Translations under genes and position numbers: made by a program | Shown here: one piece after another, positions 1 through 9,039 of the stretch | Numbering within the stretch: the stretch's first letter is position 1 | Layout: each line of letters starts with the position of its first letter | Notes under the pieces: model-generated | The model's input: only the letters and a program-made list of their open reading frames with translations | Database searches by the model: none | Told to the model about the DNA's origin: nothing | Source of the DNA: Aquimarina acroporae | GTDB lineage: Bacteria > Bacteroidota > Bacteroidia > Flavobacteriales > Flavobacteriaceae | Direction of reading: 5' to 3' | NCBI RefSeq assembly: GCF_023195925.1 | Contig: NZ_JALPRE010000012.1 | Span: forward strand, 124,001-188,000 | Length of the DNA: 64,000 nt

Positions 1-2
1 TT

Positions 3-1013
3 AGGTACGAAGCGTATAATGATTTTGGAGGCCAAACGATAGCGAAACTTTCTGGGCGATATAGGCTTAATGAAAATATTAGTGTACGAGCAGGTTACTC
101 TACTGGATTTAGAGCTCCTTCATTACATCAGGTGTTTTTTCAGAACGTAAGCACCCAGTTTATTAATGGGGAAAGCCTTCAGGTAGGAACATTCAATAAT
201 GAAAGTGCGATAGTAACAGAAGCTTTTGGGATAGAAAAATTAAAACCGGAATTATCGAGCCATCTTAGTGCAGGATTTAGTGGAAAGTTTAATGATAATT
301 TTACCTTCAGCCTAGATTATTATATGATAGATATTGATGATAGAATTGTACTGTCTGGAAGGTTTGCTGAAGGTTATGAGACTATTTTGGAACCATTTAA
401 CGTAGGTGCCGCCCAGTTTTTTACCAATGCCATAGATTCTAAAACGAATGGAGCAGATGCGGTATTGTTTTTTAAAACGCCCTTATATGAAGGTGAGTTT
501 AATGCCTCTTTAGGAGCAAACATAACACAAACCAGAGTAAAAGGAGGTATAAAAGTTTCACAAGCGCTCATAGGACAAGAGGAAGTTCTATTCAATAGAG
601 AAGAAATCTCAAGAGTAGAGGATGGTCAACCTAGTTACAAGGTAAATTCCCTATTGTCTTACGACATAAATAAGTTTAGATTCCAGTTGGTAAACACGGT
701 TTTTGGAGAGGTAAAATTTATTCATCCGCAAGATGGGGATTCAGCAAATTGGGTGCTAAACGAATTTACAGGTTTGGTAGAAACTAGAGATCAAACATTT
801 TCTCCTAAATTAGTTACAGATGCTGCTATTTCTTATCAGTTTAATGACTATTTAAAATGTACAATAGGGGGGAATAATGTATTTAATGTTTTCCCAGATC
901 GACATACGCATTCGGCAAATACCGAAGATGGTAACTTTATGTATAGTAGAAGAGTACAGCAATTTGGAGTAAATGGAGCCAATTATTTTGTTAGAATGTT
1001 ACTTAGGCTATGA
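3..1013 (+). CDS. TonB-dependent receptor, 3' part (5' end outside window)
   Basis: This is the C-terminal half of an outer-membrane TonB-dependent receptor beta-barrel. The frame is open from position 3, so the gene starts before the window. Near the left edge the frame encodes GYSTGFRAPSLHQVFFQN, the typical barrel motif of vitamin B12, siderophore and related receptors. The protein ends with the usual aromatic-rich last strand, NYFVRMLLRL. The plug domain, signal peptide and TonB box are not visible, so the substrate cannot be named. Its stop codon overlaps the start of the next gene (ATGA), which implies co-transcription with the YfiR-kinase gene. Confidence 0.9.
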   Translation, partial: RYEAYNDFGGQTIAKLSGRYRLNENISVRAGYSTGFRAPSLHQVFFQNVSTQFINGESLQVGTFNNESAIVTEAFGIEKLKPELSSHLSAGFSGKFNDNFTFSLDYYMIDIDDRIVLSGRFAEGYETILEPFNVGAAQFFTNAIDSKTNGADAVLFFKTPLYEGEFNASLGANITQTRVKGGIKVSQALIGQEEVLFNREEISRVEDGQPSYKVNSLLSYDINKFRFQLVNTVFGEVKFIHPQDGDSANWVLNEFTGLVETRDQTFSPKLVTDAAISYQFNDYLKCTIGGNNVFNVFPDRHTHSANTEDGNFMYSRRVQQFGVNGANYFVRMLLRL

Positions 1014-2833
1014 TGTTTGATACTCTAAATATTAAAAATCATATCGTTTCAGTACTTGTTGTAACTTTTATGTTGGTGTTTTCTTATGGAGATATCTATG
1101 CTCAAGAGTTAGGAAATGAAGAAGTAAAAAGATTACAAAGAGCAATTTTTACATTTAATTTTGCACAACAAATAGCTTGGCCAAATGCCGAAGATCAAGA
1201 AACGTTTAAGATTGGAGTTCTAGGACCAGACCGAACTATCCTAGACCTTAAAGCCCTCGCTTTAAAGAGAAAAATTAATAATAAACCGGTAGAGATATTG
1301 CGGTTTCAATCTGTAAAAGCAGTCAAAGATATTCAATTATTATATGTTAATCAGAAGTATAACTATAGTATAGATTACATCCTAAGTAAGATTACAGGAA
1401 AAAACATTCTTTTGGTGAGTGAAGATTATAATTTTAATTCTTCTATGATCAATATGGTGAATGTTGGGGATTCTTTTGAATATGAAATCAATGTAGATCG
1501 CATTCAAAAAGAAGGTTTCGTAATCGCTCCTACACTACGCAGAGCGGCGATTACTTCTTCTGAAAAATGGAAACAGCTATATAGAAAAACCGAAAGAACT
1601 CTGCAGGTTGTTCAAGAAGAAAGTAAAGAACAACAATCGGTTATTAAACATAGGGAACAACAAATACAAAATCAAAATACTCAAATTACGGATCAACTTG
1701 AGCAAATAGGAGACCAAAGACAGGAGATTGGGAAGCAAAATAGACGCATAGAAAGTTTATTTACTGAGAGTCAGTTGCAACAGAAGAAGTATGAAGAAAA
1801 AGTGTTGATCGAGCAGGAACTTGAAAAAAATATTCAGGAACAGGTTACTTATATTCAAAATCAACAGATAAAAATAGATAGTAGCAATCTCGAAATTGAA
1901 AAACAGTATGAGGTTCTAGAAAATCAGAAATCTCAAATTGAAAATCAGAAGCTAACACTTGAGAAGCAATCTACAGAGCTCAATAAGCAAAAGAAGATCA
2001 ATATCTTGTTGATATGCCTAGTAGCTTTGTTTTTACTGGTGAGCTTTATGGTATATAGGAGTTACTTGGCGAAGAAAAGATTTAACAAAGAACTACAAGA
2101 AAAAAACCTCGCCATCTACGAGCAATCTTTAGAGTTGGAGAGTAAGAATAAAGAATTAGAACAGTTTGCTTACATCGCCAGTCATGACCTGCAAGAACCT
2201 TTAAACACCATTTCGAGCTTCATAGGTTTAATATCTGAAGATTATGGAGATAGCTTTGACGAAGTCGGTAAAGAGAGTCTTAATTTTATTCAGGATGCTA
2301 GTGAACGGATGAAGAGACTCATTAATGCGTTACTGCAATATTCGAGATTAGGAAGAAGAAGTGATTATGAAAAAGTAGATGTTAATGAAGTTTTTAAAGA
2401 GCTAACAAGCGATCTCAAGACAAGAATTGAAGAGACAGGAGCAAGTATAACGGCTGCAAATTTACCTGTGGTTTTGGGATCTGAAATAGAAATTCGTCTT
2501 TTGCTACAGAATTTAGTAAGCAATGGAATTAAATTTAGGGCCAAAACTACGGTTCCTGAGGTGCATATAAATTGTATAAAAGTCACCGATCTAAGCGAAG
2601 AAAATAGAGATTACTGGAAGTTTTCTGTAACCGATAATGGTATTGGAATTCCTAAAGAACATCAGGATCGAATTTTTGCAATTTTTCAAAGACTACATTC
2701 TCGAGATGAATATCAAGGTACAGGAATTGGTTTGGCACATTGTAAGAAAATCGTTGAATCTCATGGAGGGAAAATATGGTTGAATTCTGAAGTTGGAAAA
2801 GGGAGTACCTTTTATTTTACGATTCCGATTTAA
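1010..2833 (+). CDS. YfiR-like (DUF4154) domain fused to a membrane histidine kinase
   Basis: This is a 607-residue sensor kinase. Residues 1-32 are a signal peptide ending near YAQ. Residues about 40-185 resemble the YfiR/DUF4154 periplasmic domain. A Gln- and Glu-rich coiled coil follows (about 190-328), then one transmembrane helix (about 330-350). The HisKA H-box is FAYIASHDLQEPL, with H392 as phosphoacceptor. The HATPase domain shows N501/N505 in the N box, DNGIG at 542-546 and GTGIGL at 570-575. There is no receiver domain and no response regulator follows. ATG codons at 1010 and 1013 are both possible starts. The overlap with the receptor gene suggests that the kinase senses something linked to that receptor, which is inference. 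Confidence 0.88.
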   Translation: MMFDTLNIKNHIVSVLVVTFMLVFSYGDIYAQELGNEEVKRLQRAIFTFNFAQQIAWPNAEDQETFKIGVLGPDRTILDLKALALKRKINNKPVEILRFQSVKAVKDIQLLYVNQKYNYSIDYILSKITGKNILLVSEDYNFNSSMINMVNVGDSFEYEINVDRIQKEGFVIAPTLRRAAITSSEKWKQLYRKTERTLQVVQEESKEQQSVIKHREQQIQNQNTQITDQLEQIGDQRQEIGKQNRRIESLFTESQLQQKKYEEKVLIEQELEKNIQEQVTYIQNQQIKIDSSNLEIEKQYEVLENQKSQIENQKLTLEKQSTELNKQKKINILLICLVALFLLVSFMVYRSYLAKKRFNKELQEKNLAIYEQSLELESKNKELEQFAYIASHDLQEPLNTISSFIGLISEDYGDSFDEVGKESLNFIQDASERMKRLINALLQYSRLGRRSDYEKVDVNEVFKELTSDLKTRIEETGASITAANLPVVLGSEIEIRLLLQNLVSNGIKFRAKTTVPEVHINCIKVTDLSEENRDYWKFSVTDNGIGIPKEHQDRIFAIFQRLHSRDEYQGTGIGLAHCKKIVESHGGKIWLNSEVGKGSTFYFTIPI

Positions 2834-2961
2834 TATAACCAGTTACTAGCAGAATTAAATATCAAGTTAAGTGTTTGTTAATCAGTATGTTTTTTGTTTT
2901 AAGGTGTAACTAAATACAGTTTGCTAGGTCTTATGTGTAAGGATCTTTTAAAACTAACAAC

Positions 2962-3726
2962 ATGTTTACATCAATCAAAAAAAACAATCATTCACAGATC
3001 ATTCGTTTTCTTATACCCATTATTTTTTGTTTAGGGGTTCAAAGTTATGCCCAGGAACAACTCTTATGGTTTGGTACCTATACGGATGAAGGTGGGAATA
3101 TTTTGCAAGGAAGATATCACATTGTAAAAAAGGGAAGAGCTCTAAAGAAAGTAATTCTTGCTCCATATGGAAAAAGCCCTATGGAATTTAAGGTATTAAA
3201 AAATGATACTGTACAAAGGTTTGTAGAAATTTCTTGGCCAAATAAACCCCAAAGAGTTGCAACACTCATTCAGTATACAAACGGATATTATGCTGGAAAT
3301 TTTGAAGATGGAACTAAAATCTTACCCATGGTCATCAAGGAGTTTAACTTTCAGGATGCTCAATTACAAGGAAATTGGTTTAAACCCAGTGAGGTTGAAG
3401 TGAAAATTATTGAAAATACGATCAAACTACTTAGTTCTGATAAAAAATGGAATAAAAGTGATGATCGTATTTGTGAATCAAATACTACTTACAGTTTGTT
3501 TTGCGCACTTTATCAATCATCTGTTACTATAGATGGCGAATATCGGCATTTAAGACCAGCGATAAAGTATGTGAGAGAGGCTATTCAAAAGAAATACCCT
3601 AAAAAATACGATCACGTTTTAGTAGATTTCAATAATGCTCAAGACATCACATTACGAGATGTGCACGCTATTTTAAATACAGCCAAAGAAAACCTCTTGA
3701 AAGCAATTGGAAAATCTAAAAATTAA
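2962..3726 (+). CDS. secreted protein of unknown function, DUF6197-like C-terminal half
   Basis: This is a 254-residue protein with an N-terminal signal peptide (hydrophobic stretch about 14-30, cleavage likely after SYAQ). Residues 30-140 look like beta-rich repeats of charged and aromatic residues and match nothing I recognise. The C-terminal half (about 155-250) contains W-x(3)-DDRICE, a LFCALY stretch and FNNAQDITLRDVHAIL. These recall the DUF6197 pattern of a Cys-containing helix followed by a wND-type loop and a final helix. That assignment is tentative. It stands alone, 128 bp after the kinase and converging with the DUF1080 gene. Confidence 0.65.
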   Translation: MFTSIKKNNHSQIIRFLIPIIFCLGVQSYAQEQLLWFGTYTDEGGNILQGRYHIVKKGRALKKVILAPYGKSPMEFKVLKNDTVQRFVEISWPNKPQRVATLIQYTNGYYAGNFEDGTKILPMVIKEFNFQDAQLQGNWFKPSEVEVKIIENTIKLLSSDKKWNKSDDRICESNTTYSLFCALYQSSVTIDGEYRHLRPAIKYVREAIQKKYPKKYDHVLVDFNNAQDITLRDVHAILNTAKENLLKAIGKSKN

Positions 3727-3744
3727 CTTATTGTAGAGTTCTGT

Positions 3745-4551
3745 TTATAGTTCTCTTAACCAGATATTTCGGTATTGTACAGGGTTACTATGATCCTGTA
3801 GTTTTATTGGGCCTTTTCCGTGTGCCGGGTTTTTAGGAGGTCCAATATACTCTGTAGTTCCCAAAATCTCTACATGGTCCTGAACCAATACGCCATTATG
3901 AATTACAGTAAATGTACCAGACTTTGTTTTATTACCTGCCTCATCAAACTCTGGAGCATGAAAGATAATGTCATAGGTTTGCCATTCTTCGGCAGATTTG
4001 GTTGCATTCACAAGAGGTATATGTTGTTTATATACTGATGTAGCTTGCCCATTAGAATAGGTTCTGTTTTGATAGCTATCTAAAATTTGAACTTCATATT
4101 TATTTTGGAAAAACACCCCGCTATTTCCACGTCCTTGTCCTTCACCTTCTATAACATCTGGAGCACTCCATTCTAGGTGTAATTGCACACTACCAAAGCT
4201 TTGTTTTGTTTGTATATCTCCTGTTCCGGGTTTTACAGTCATCGATTTATCGTTATGAATGACCCAATTTGCAGAAGAAACTGAATCCTTAGCAGAGACC
4301 CAAGCTTCTAAATTAGAACCATCAAACAAAATAATAGCATCAGAGGGTACATTATTATCATTAAAAGAAATAGCTTTGGGTTCAGGCTCCCAAACCTCAG
4401 TTTCTTTGGGGTCTGTAATTTCTTTTTCAGGAGTTTTAACTTCCACTTTTTCTGCGGTTTCTTTCTCCTCTTTAATATCTACGTTTTTAGTTTCTTGCTT
4501 ACAAGCTATAGCTATGGCTAAAACAAAAAATAGATAGCATAATTTTTTCAT
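3745..4551 (-). CDS. DUF1080 family lipoprotein, probable 3-keto-glycoside hydrolase
   Basis: This is a 268-residue lipoprotein. The signal peptide ends in the lipobox AIAIAC, so Cys17 is the likely acylated residue. A Glu/Lys-rich linker runs to about residue 65. The rest is a DUF1080 (PF06439) beta-sandwich with typical landmarks: ILFDGSNLEAW at the start, RGNSGVFFQNKYEVQILDSY in the middle, and GPIKLQDHSNPVQYRNIWL at the end. Members of this family were renamed 3-keto-disaccharide hydrolases because several cleave oxidised glycosides. It is the last gene of the eight-gene sugar operon, which fits cleavage of a 3-keto glycoside made by the upstream dehydrogenase. Confidence 0.88.
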   Translation of the reverse strand: MKKLCYLFFVLAIAIACKQETKNVDIKEEKETAEKVEVKTPEKEITDPKETEVWEPEPKAISFNDNNVPSDAIILFDGSNLEAWVSAKDSVSSANWVIHNDKSMTVKPGTGDIQTKQSFGSVQLHLEWSAPDVIEGEGQGRGNSGVFFQNKYEVQILDSYQNRTYSNGQATSVYKQHIPLVNATKSAEEWQTYDIIFHAPEFDEAGNKTKSGTFTVIHNGVLVQDHVEILGTTEYIGPPKNPAHGKGPIKLQDHSNPVQYRNIWLREL

Positions 4552-4574
4552 AAAAGTAAGTTCTTTGCGATAGG

Positions 4575-5627
4575 TTATAAACCTAATATTTTTTTGAGTT
4601 GTTCCTTATCCGTTTCCGCTCCGGCAAAATCATCAAACGCCTTTTGAGTAGCTTCAATAATATGTCTTTGAATAAAAGGCGCTCCTTCTCGGGCACCTTG
4701 TTCTGGTGATTTGATACAACATTCCCATTCCATAACTGCCCAAAGATCACATCCATATTCAGTTAGCTTTGCAAAAATAGTTTTGAAATCGATTTGTCCA
4801 TCCCCGGGAGAGCGATATCTCCCAGCACGATCTACCCAATCACTATAACCACCAAAAACTCCTTTTTTACCAGTAGGGTTAAATTCTGAATCTTTTACAT
4901 GGAAGGCTTTAATGAATTCATGGTAGTGATCAATATATTCGATGTAATCTAACTGTTGAAGTACAAAATGACTTGGATCATACAGAATGTTCACTCTTTT
5001 ATGATTTCCTGTGGCTTCTAGGAAACGCTCAAAGGTAACTCCATCGTGTAGGTCTTCTCCAGGATGTATTTCATAGCAGACATCGACTCCTTCATTATCG
5101 AAATGATCTAAAATAGGAAGCCAACGTTTTGCAAGTTCAGAAAATCCCATTTCTACAAGTCCAGAAGGTCGTTGTGGCCATGGATGCATGGTATGCCAAA
5201 GCAAAGCTCCAGAAAAAGTAGCATGTGCTTTGATTCCTAACCGTCTACTAGCAGTAGCAGCGTTTTTAACTTGTTGAATAGCCCATCGAGTTCGTTCTTG
5301 AGGGTTGTTTTTACAGTTATCTGGAGCAAAATTATCGAACATGATATCATAGGCCGGATGAACGGCTACAAGTTGCCCCTGTAAATGCGTTGAAAGTTCA
5401 GTGATTTCTAACCCGTAATCTCCTATCTTACCTTTTAATTCGTCACAATATGTTTGACTCTCTGCTGCTTTATCCAAATCGATAAGTCTGGTTTCCCAGG
5501 TAGGAATTTGGATCCCTTTGTATCCTAAATCTGACGCCCATTTACATAACCCATCAAGGGAGTTAAACGGAGCTTTATTATCCATAAATTGTGCTAAGAA
5601 AATAGCTGGCCCTTTAATTGTTTTCAT
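4575..5627 (-). CDS. cytoplasmic sugar phosphate isomerase/epimerase-like TIM-barrel protein
   Basis: This is a 350-residue protein of the xylose isomerase-like TIM-barrel family (AP_endonuc_2 fold). Visible landmarks are WASDLGYKGIQIPTWE at the first strands, YEIHPGEDLHDG (Glu and His metal ligands), NILYDPSHFVLQ, FHVKDSEF and WAVMEWEC. It has no signal peptide, unlike the related lipoprotein two genes upstream, so it should act in the cytoplasm. I chose the ATG at 5627 (MKTIKG) because it lies four bases past the stop of the preceding gene. The in-frame ATG at 5654 would overlap that gene. The likely substrate is a keto-sugar intermediate of the operon. Confidence 0.88.
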   Translation of the reverse strand: MKTIKGPAIFLAQFMDNKAPFNSLDGLCKWASDLGYKGIQIPTWETRLIDLDKAAESQTYCDELKGKIGDYGLEITELSTHLQGQLVAVHPAYDIMFDNFAPDNCKNNPQERTRWAIQQVKNAATASRRLGIKAHATFSGALLWHTMHPWPQRPSGLVEMGFSELAKRWLPILDHFDNEGVDVCYEIHPGEDLHDGVTFERFLEATGNHKRVNILYDPSHFVLQQLDYIEYIDHYHEFIKAFHVKDSEFNPTGKKGVFGGYSDWVDRAGRYRSPGDGQIDFKTIFAKLTEYGCDLWAVMEWECCIKSPEQGAREGAPFIQRHIIEATQKAFDDFAGAETDKEQLKKILGL

Positions 5628-5631
5628 GTGG

Positions 5632-6777
5632 TTAAATTTTTGTCCAAGAAGCATTATTTTTACTACTTTCTACGGCGGCATATATAAATTTCATTCCTCG
5701 CACACCATCATCTACAGTTGGGAAATCTCTTACAGTAGAAGGCGATTCTCCCTTTTTTATCTGAGATAATTCTTTTGCAAAACTTCTGTAGATCGTAGCA
5801 AACCCTTCTAAATATCCTTCTGGGTGACCTGCCGGTATCCTAACATACTCTGAAGACTCAGGATAGCTTCCGTTTCCTCCAGGAGTATATATTTGTTTGG
5901 GTTGGTCTAACCATCTTACTGTAAGTTCGTTGGGGTTTTCCTGATACCATTCTACACTACCTTTAGTACCATACACACGTATCCCAAGATTATTTTCTTC
6001 GCCAGTTGCGATTTGAGAGAAAGAAAGAGTACCCTTTGCTCCATTTTCGAATCGAAGTAGAATGTTCCCATCATCATCAAGAGTACGACCATCTCCAAAT
6101 GCAGAAAGATCTGCTGCCAATTCTGAAATTTGCATACCAGTAACATATTCTATTAGGTTTTCGGCATGTGTGCCTATATCTCCCAAAGCACCGCCAATAC
6201 CAGAACGTTTAGGGTCAACACGCCAAGCAGCCTGTTTTTGTCCGGTTTTTTCAACAGCTGTGGCTAACCATCCTTGTAGATATTGAGCATTTACCTTTCT
6301 AATTGTGCCTAGATCTCCTTTAGATATCATTGCTTTTGCCTGTTTTATCATAGGATACCCGGTATAGTTATGTGTAAGAGCAAAGACTTTATTTGAAGAA
6401 TTTACCACCTGTTTTAAGGTCGTTGCCTCATCGAGGGTTAGTGTCATGGGTTTATCACAAATCACATGAAAACCATGTTCCAGTGCCATTTTTGCTGGCG
6501 GGAAATGCATATGATTTGGAGTGACTATGGAAACGAAATCCATACGTTCTTCTTGCGGAAGTTTTGCTTCTTCCAAAATCATTTCTTCAAAACTTTTATA
6601 GGCTCGTTTTTTTGGAATGCCAAGTGCTTCGGCAGAGGCAATACTCTTTTCTTCACTGCTAGAAAAAGCTCCGCATACCAAATCTATCATTCCATCAATA
6701 CTGGCAGCTTTACGATGAACATCTCCAATAAAAGAGCCTATTCCCCCGCCAACCATTCCCATTTTAAGTCGGGTCAT
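5632..6777 (-). CDS. Gfo/Idh/MocA family NAD(P)-dependent oxidoreductase
   Basis: This is a 381-residue oxidoreductase. The N-terminal Rossmann fold begins with GMVGGGIGSFIG (residues 7-18). The family lysine is in CDKPMTL (K109), where most relatives have EKP. The C-terminal substrate domain carries GGALGDIGTHAENLIEYV, which supplies the Asp and His of the active site. In glycoside 3-oxidation pathways enzymes of this family reduce 3-keto sugars back to the parent sugar, and that role fits the neighbours. Its stop codon is followed four bases later by the next gene, so translation is probably coupled. Confidence 0.9.
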   Translation of the reverse strand: MTRLKMGMVGGGIGSFIGDVHRKAASIDGMIDLVCGAFSSSEEKSIASAEALGIPKKRAYKSFEEMILEEAKLPQEERMDFVSIVTPNHMHFPPAKMALEHGFHVICDKPMTLTLDEATTLKQVVNSSNKVFALTHNYTGYPMIKQAKAMISKGDLGTIRKVNAQYLQGWLATAVEKTGQKQAAWRVDPKRSGIGGALGDIGTHAENLIEYVTGMQISELAADLSAFGDGRTLDDDGNILLRFENGAKGTLSFSQIATGEENNLGIRVYGTKGSVEWYQENPNELTVRWLDQPKQIYTPGGNGSYPESSEYVRIPAGHPEGYLEGFATIYRSFAKELSQIKKGESPSTVRDFPTVDDGVRGMKFIYAAVESSKNNASWTKI

Positions 6778-6780
6778 AAT

Positions 6781-8010
6781 TTATTCTTTATATTCTATTT
6801 TTTCATTTTTAAAAAAGATGGCAAATAATAACATCACCACTCCCGCAAATACGGCAGGGAATACCCATATGTTGTTCCATTCATGTACACCTACGCTAAT
6901 AAGATTGTTATCGGTAATTTTACCTGCCACATAAAAACCAATTAGCATTCCTAAACCATATGTAGCCAAAGTAATCAATCCTTGTGCAGCACTTTTTACT
7001 TTTTCTCCGGCCTTGCTATCGGTATAAATTTGTCCCGAAACAAAAAAGAAATCATAACAAATACCATGTAGCGCGATTCCAGTAAGTAACATAAAGGCCA
7101 ATTCACCTGAGTTTCCAAAAGCAAAGAGTAAATATCTAACCGTCCACGCCAGCATTCCTACCATTAATGTTTTTTTAAAACCAAACTTCTTAAAGAAAAA
7201 AGGTAATAGTAACATGAATAGCACTTCCGAGGCTTGCCCTATGGTCATTTTTCCAGTTGGATTGGGTACCTTTATTTCGCTCAAAAACTGATTAGTATGC
7301 TGGTAGTAGAATGCCAAAGGAATACAAATTAGAATAGACGAGAGGAAAAATATAAGAAAATTGCGATCCTTCAAAAGTTTCAAGGCATCTAACCCCAAGA
7401 TGTCTGCAATTGTTATTTTTTGGCTTTTGTCGACCGTAGGAGGGGTTTTGGGTAAAGTAAAACTAAAAACTCCTAAAAAGGCAGAAGCTATAGCGGTCAT
7501 CAAAAATGTATTTTTTAGCATACCACTTGCTATACCTTCTTCAGAATCCCAATGAAAGGCATAACTAATAAGTAAACCAGCAATAATCCAACCTATGGTT
7601 CCGAAAACTCGTACTAAAGAAAACTGTTTAGCGGGATCATTCATTTGATTAAATGAAACCGAATTTACTAGAGCAAGGGTGGGCATGTAGGCAATCATAT
7701 ATCCTAAAACATATGGATAGAAAACTGCAAAATCGGTAGCATTGGCCATTTGATACATTAAAAATGCTCCAATGAGATGAAGTACACCTAATATTCTTTC
7801 GGCATTAAAGAAACGATCTGCAATTAATCCTATAATAAAAGGAGCAATAATAGCACCCCAGGACTGGGTAGAGTAGGCCATACCCGTTTCTACACCTGTT
7901 GTTTTTAATGTGTTGGGTAGATATATACCCATAGTAACGAACCACCCTCCCCAAATGAAAAACTCGAGAAACATCATTAAGGATAGTTGGATTTGTGTGC
8001 TAATTTTCAT
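6781..8010 (-). CDS. MFS transporter of the nucleoside:H+ symporter (NupG-like) family
   Basis: This is a 409-residue membrane carrier with about 12 transmembrane helices and no signal peptide. The N-terminus (LSLMMFLEFFIWGGWFVTMG) and the segment VRVFGTIGWIIAGLLISY are characteristic of the nucleoside:H+ symporter branch (PF03825) common in sugar-utilisation operons of Bacteroidetes and Planctomycetes. Three bases separate it from the oxidoreductase gene. In this setting it more probably imports a sugar or keto-sugar than a nucleoside, which is inference from context. Confidence 0.88.
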   Translation of the reverse strand: MKISTQIQLSLMMFLEFFIWGGWFVTMGIYLPNTLKTTGVETGMAYSTQSWGAIIAPFIIGLIADRFFNAERILGVLHLIGAFLMYQMANATDFAVFYPYVLGYMIAYMPTLALVNSVSFNQMNDPAKQFSLVRVFGTIGWIIAGLLISYAFHWDSEEGIASGMLKNTFLMTAIASAFLGVFSFTLPKTPPTVDKSQKITIADILGLDALKLLKDRNFLIFFLSSILICIPLAFYYQHTNQFLSEIKVPNPTGKMTIGQASEVLFMLLLPFFFKKFGFKKTLMVGMLAWTVRYLLFAFGNSGELAFMLLTGIALHGICYDFFFVSGQIYTDSKAGEKVKSAAQGLITLATYGLGMLIGFYVAGKITDNNLISVGVHEWNNIWVFPAVFAGVVMLLFAIFFKNEKIEYKE

Positions 8011-8025
8011 CCTAATCTAGTTAAA

Positions 8026-9012
8026 TTATTTAGAAAGATTAATTAATAAATCTCGTGTAGCAATTATACCTTCTATTTCGCTAAGGCGCTCTCCCTCATA
8101 TTCTACTCCTACAAAACCATCATAACCTGATTCTTTGATAATGTCTAACATCCTTTTGTAGTCTATGGTAGTTTCATTTCCTTCTGTATCGAAATCATAA
8201 GATTTTGCACTTACCGCTTTGGCATAAGGCATCATTTGTGCTACACCTTCATATTTAGGGTATTCTTTTACACATTTTGATCCCCAACGTTCTCCGCCTT
8301 CTCGCTCAAGACAAAAGTTGCCAAAATCTGGCAATGTTCCACAGTTGGACATATTTACTTTTCTCATAACTTCAGAAAGCATTGCAGCATTTGAAGATAG
8401 ATACCCATGATTCTCTACGATTACATTTACATTTTTGGTAGCAGCATATTCCGATAATTTACTTAAACCATCGATCGATACTTCCATCCATTTTTCTGGA
8501 TTATTGGTGCCGAATAGGTTAACTCGAATAGAGTGGCACCCTAGGAATTGAGCTGCATCTACCCATTTTTTATGATTTTCTACGGCTTTGTTTCTTTCTT
8601 TTTCATCCTCAACTGCAAGATCTCCTTCGTGATCTACCATAATCATAAGGTTTTGTATATCGTGCTCTTCGCTTTTTGCTTTTAACGTTTCCAGAAGTTG
8701 TTGCAATGCCTTTTTAGGATCTTCATCTTTTTTGAGCTCATCGTCATAGAGTTGACTTACATACTCTACACCTTCAAACCCAAGTTCTTTGGCTTTTTCT
8801 GCGAAATCTAATGGACTTAAGTCTCCATTTTGAATTGCTTTATGAAGAGACCATTGCGCCAAAGATAGTTTGAAAAAAGGCTTAGACTCTGATTGTTGCG
8901 CAGTTTCTTCCATTGGTTTTTCCTCTTGAATTTCAGTTTTTTCGGTATTATTCTGTTTACACGAACTAATAAACAAAAGAATAAGCAACCCTTTGCAAAT
9001 GATTTTAAACAT
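8026..9012 (-). CDS. lipoprotein of the sugar phosphate isomerase/epimerase (TIM-barrel) family
   Basis: This is a 328-residue exported TIM-barrel protein. The leader ends in the lipobox LFISSC (Cys18) and a Glu/Gln-rich linker runs to about residue 45. The domain shows AEKAKELGFEGVEYVSQLY at the first strands, IMVDHEGDL, SIRVNLFG, VIVENHGYLS (metal-ligand Glu) and GFVGVEYEGERLSEI at the end. It is therefore a periplasm-facing relative of the cytoplasmic barrel encoded three genes downstream. It probably acts on the oxidised sugar before uptake. The spacing (27 bp to the previous gene) supports a single operon. Confidence 0.87.
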   Translation of the reverse strand: MFKIICKGLLILLFISSCKQNNTEKTEIQEEKPMEETAQQSESKPFFKLSLAQWSLHKAIQNGDLSPLDFAEKAKELGFEGVEYVSQLYDDELKKDEDPKKALQQLLETLKAKSEEHDIQNLMIMVDHEGDLAVEDEKERNKAVENHKKWVDAAQFLGCHSIRVNLFGTNNPEKWMEVSIDGLSKLSEYAATKNVNVIVENHGYLSSNAAMLSEVMRKVNMSNCGTLPDFGNFCLEREGGERWGSKCVKEYPKYEGVAQMMPYAKAVSAKSYDFDTEGNETTIDYKRMLDIIKESGYDGFVGVEYEGERLSEIEGIIATRDLLINLSK

Positions 9013-9039
9013 AACCTTGAATTTATACGATATATTAAT

